From positions 64,979,934-65,043,933 of the forward strand of contig NC_066313.1 of assembly GCF_022539315.1 (NCBI RefSeq): a stretch of 64,000 nt of DNA, read 5' to 3'. A model generated the notes under the pieces. That model made no database searches and was not told where the DNA came from. It saw only the letters and a list, made by a program, of their open reading frames with translations. Within the stretch, counting starts at the first letter, position 1, and each line of letters opens with the position of its first letter. The DNA is from Serinus canaria. Lineage: Eukaryota; Chordata; Aves; Passeriformes; Fringillidae. Position numbers and translations under genes: made by a program. Positions 63,117 through 64,000 of the stretch are shown here, piece after piece.

Positions 63117-63232
63117 AGTTATAACCTCTTTGGGGCAAACTCTACCTTGTTTGTTCAGTGCCAAGCACAATCAGTCCCTGCCTGTCACTAGTGTCCCTCT
63201 GCAGTGCCACAATATAAACACTAACAAAGACA
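63117..63232 (+). mobile_element. Ancient amniote retroposon tail (tentative)
   Basis: AACCTCTTTGGGGCAAACTC, then TTGTTCAGTGCCAAGCACAAT, and an ending GCAGTGCCACAATATAAACA follow in order the pattern CTCTTTGGGGCAGGGAC - TGTACAGCGCCTAGCACAAT - GGTGCTACNGTAATACAAATA. That pattern is common in the 3' tails of old, widely shared amniote LINE/SINE repeats. Divergence is high and the family name cannot be given from sight. Confidence 0.45.
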
Positions 63233-64000
63233 GACTGCTCATATCTGCGTAGCCACAACTGAATCCATCACTTTAAAAATGTCATTATTTTTGTTGGTGC
63301 CCAGATAATTTTAAAAAGTCTCAGGAAAAAAACAATTACTGCCCTGCCAGAACTGCTAAGCTTCTGTGGGACATAGCTGCATAATTTTAAGAGCCAAACA
63401 TTCCACTAAATCTCTTTGTTTCAACAATCAAATACCAGAGAGGGAGGTAGTACTGACAACATGTTGCTCTTCTTCATGTTGAACTGTTTTATAACGTCTA
63501 GTCATGATATATTAGTCTACAATTAAAAAAAAAAAGGGCAAGTATAAACTAACACTTTATAATACTACAACATATATACAGTACTTCTCATCCCAAGAGT
63601 GCTTAGAATACTTGAGGTCTCAGAGGAGTGCAGCTATCTGCAGGCTGGGACACAGCATGTGTTCAACAAACAGTATCTGAGGCTTGAACATGGAGAGCAG
63701 CAATTTTTACAACTTACACCTTTGGTAAGGATAAAGCAGAAATAAAGGCACGTTTAATGCATGTATCCTTAATAAGATACTGAAACTAAAGGGAAGACAG
63801 ACTTGGAGAACTTAAATCTGAAGAATATATTAAGTAAGGGTAAAAATGATATTTGATCTGTAAGATGAGAGGATAGCTAAGTGAATATTATTTTTCCTTA
63901 AGAAAAAAAGCTTTTAAGGTATAAATAAGCATGTTTATTAAGAAGCATGACTTATGTGAAAACCAGAACCCTCAGTACCCATTGGTGTGGGCACTGCACT
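63233..64000. other. Non-coding region, nothing recognised
   Basis: AT-rich sequence to the window end with short A-runs only. No gene or repeat family seen. Confidence 0.6.

Noticed and set aside
1..64000. CRISPR arrays, insertion sequences, bacterial operons or integrated virus genomes
   Set aside because: No regularly spaced direct repeats, no transposase or viral domain and no dense coding. The window is vertebrate non-coding DNA.

Overview
This window looks like nuclear DNA from a bird, most likely a passerine. Three CR1 LINE 3' ends of avian type are present. A short retroposon near 35.1 kb joins a tRNA-Ile-like head to a CR1-type tail, which is the architecture described for TguSINE1 of passerine genomes. 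Interspersed repeats are sparse, simple repeats are short, and the only CpG-dense segment is one compact island. No prokaryotic or organellar signature was seen.

Layout. From 1 to about 37.4 kb is AT-rich non-coding sequence with scattered simple repeats, a minus-strand CR1 fragment (20.8 kb) and the SINE (35.1 kb). From 37.4 to 40.6 kb is a promoter domain. It contains a GC-rich islet, a 1-kb shoulder with CRE-like sites, two TATA-like boxes, a perfect 21-bp inverted repeat and a decayed 30-bp tandem repeat, and then a CpG island (about 38.9-40.5 kb) with GC boxes, G-quadruplex tracts and a short GGCCCC hexanucleotide array. From 40.6 to 64 kb is AT-rich sequence again, with a CR1 end at 46.2-46.8 kb, another at 58.1-58.3 kb, and an old retroposon tail near 63.1 kb.

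Gene content. I cannot name any protein-coding gene. The long reading frames at 39.4-40.7 kb are by-products of GC-rich sequence. Two observations suggest transcription from the island. First, good splice donors face leftward (minus strand) at 39.64 and 40.46 kb. Second, base composition changes across the island: the plus strand to its left has C>G and A>T, as expected if the minus strand is the sense strand, and the C/G bias disappears to its right. The simplest reading is that the island carries the promoter and 5' untranslated exon(s) of a minus-strand gene whose long first intron fills the left half. A weaker possibility is a divergent plus-strand transcript starting near 41.1 kb. There an ATG opens a 39-codon frame ending at a GTAAGT donor, and phase-compatible exon-like segments follow as far as 49.1 kb. 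These exon-like segments are low-confidence, because equally good decoys occur elsewhere in the window.

No undescribed multi-gene system was found. The most unusual item is the nested hairpin at 38.46-38.53 kb in the promoter shoulder.
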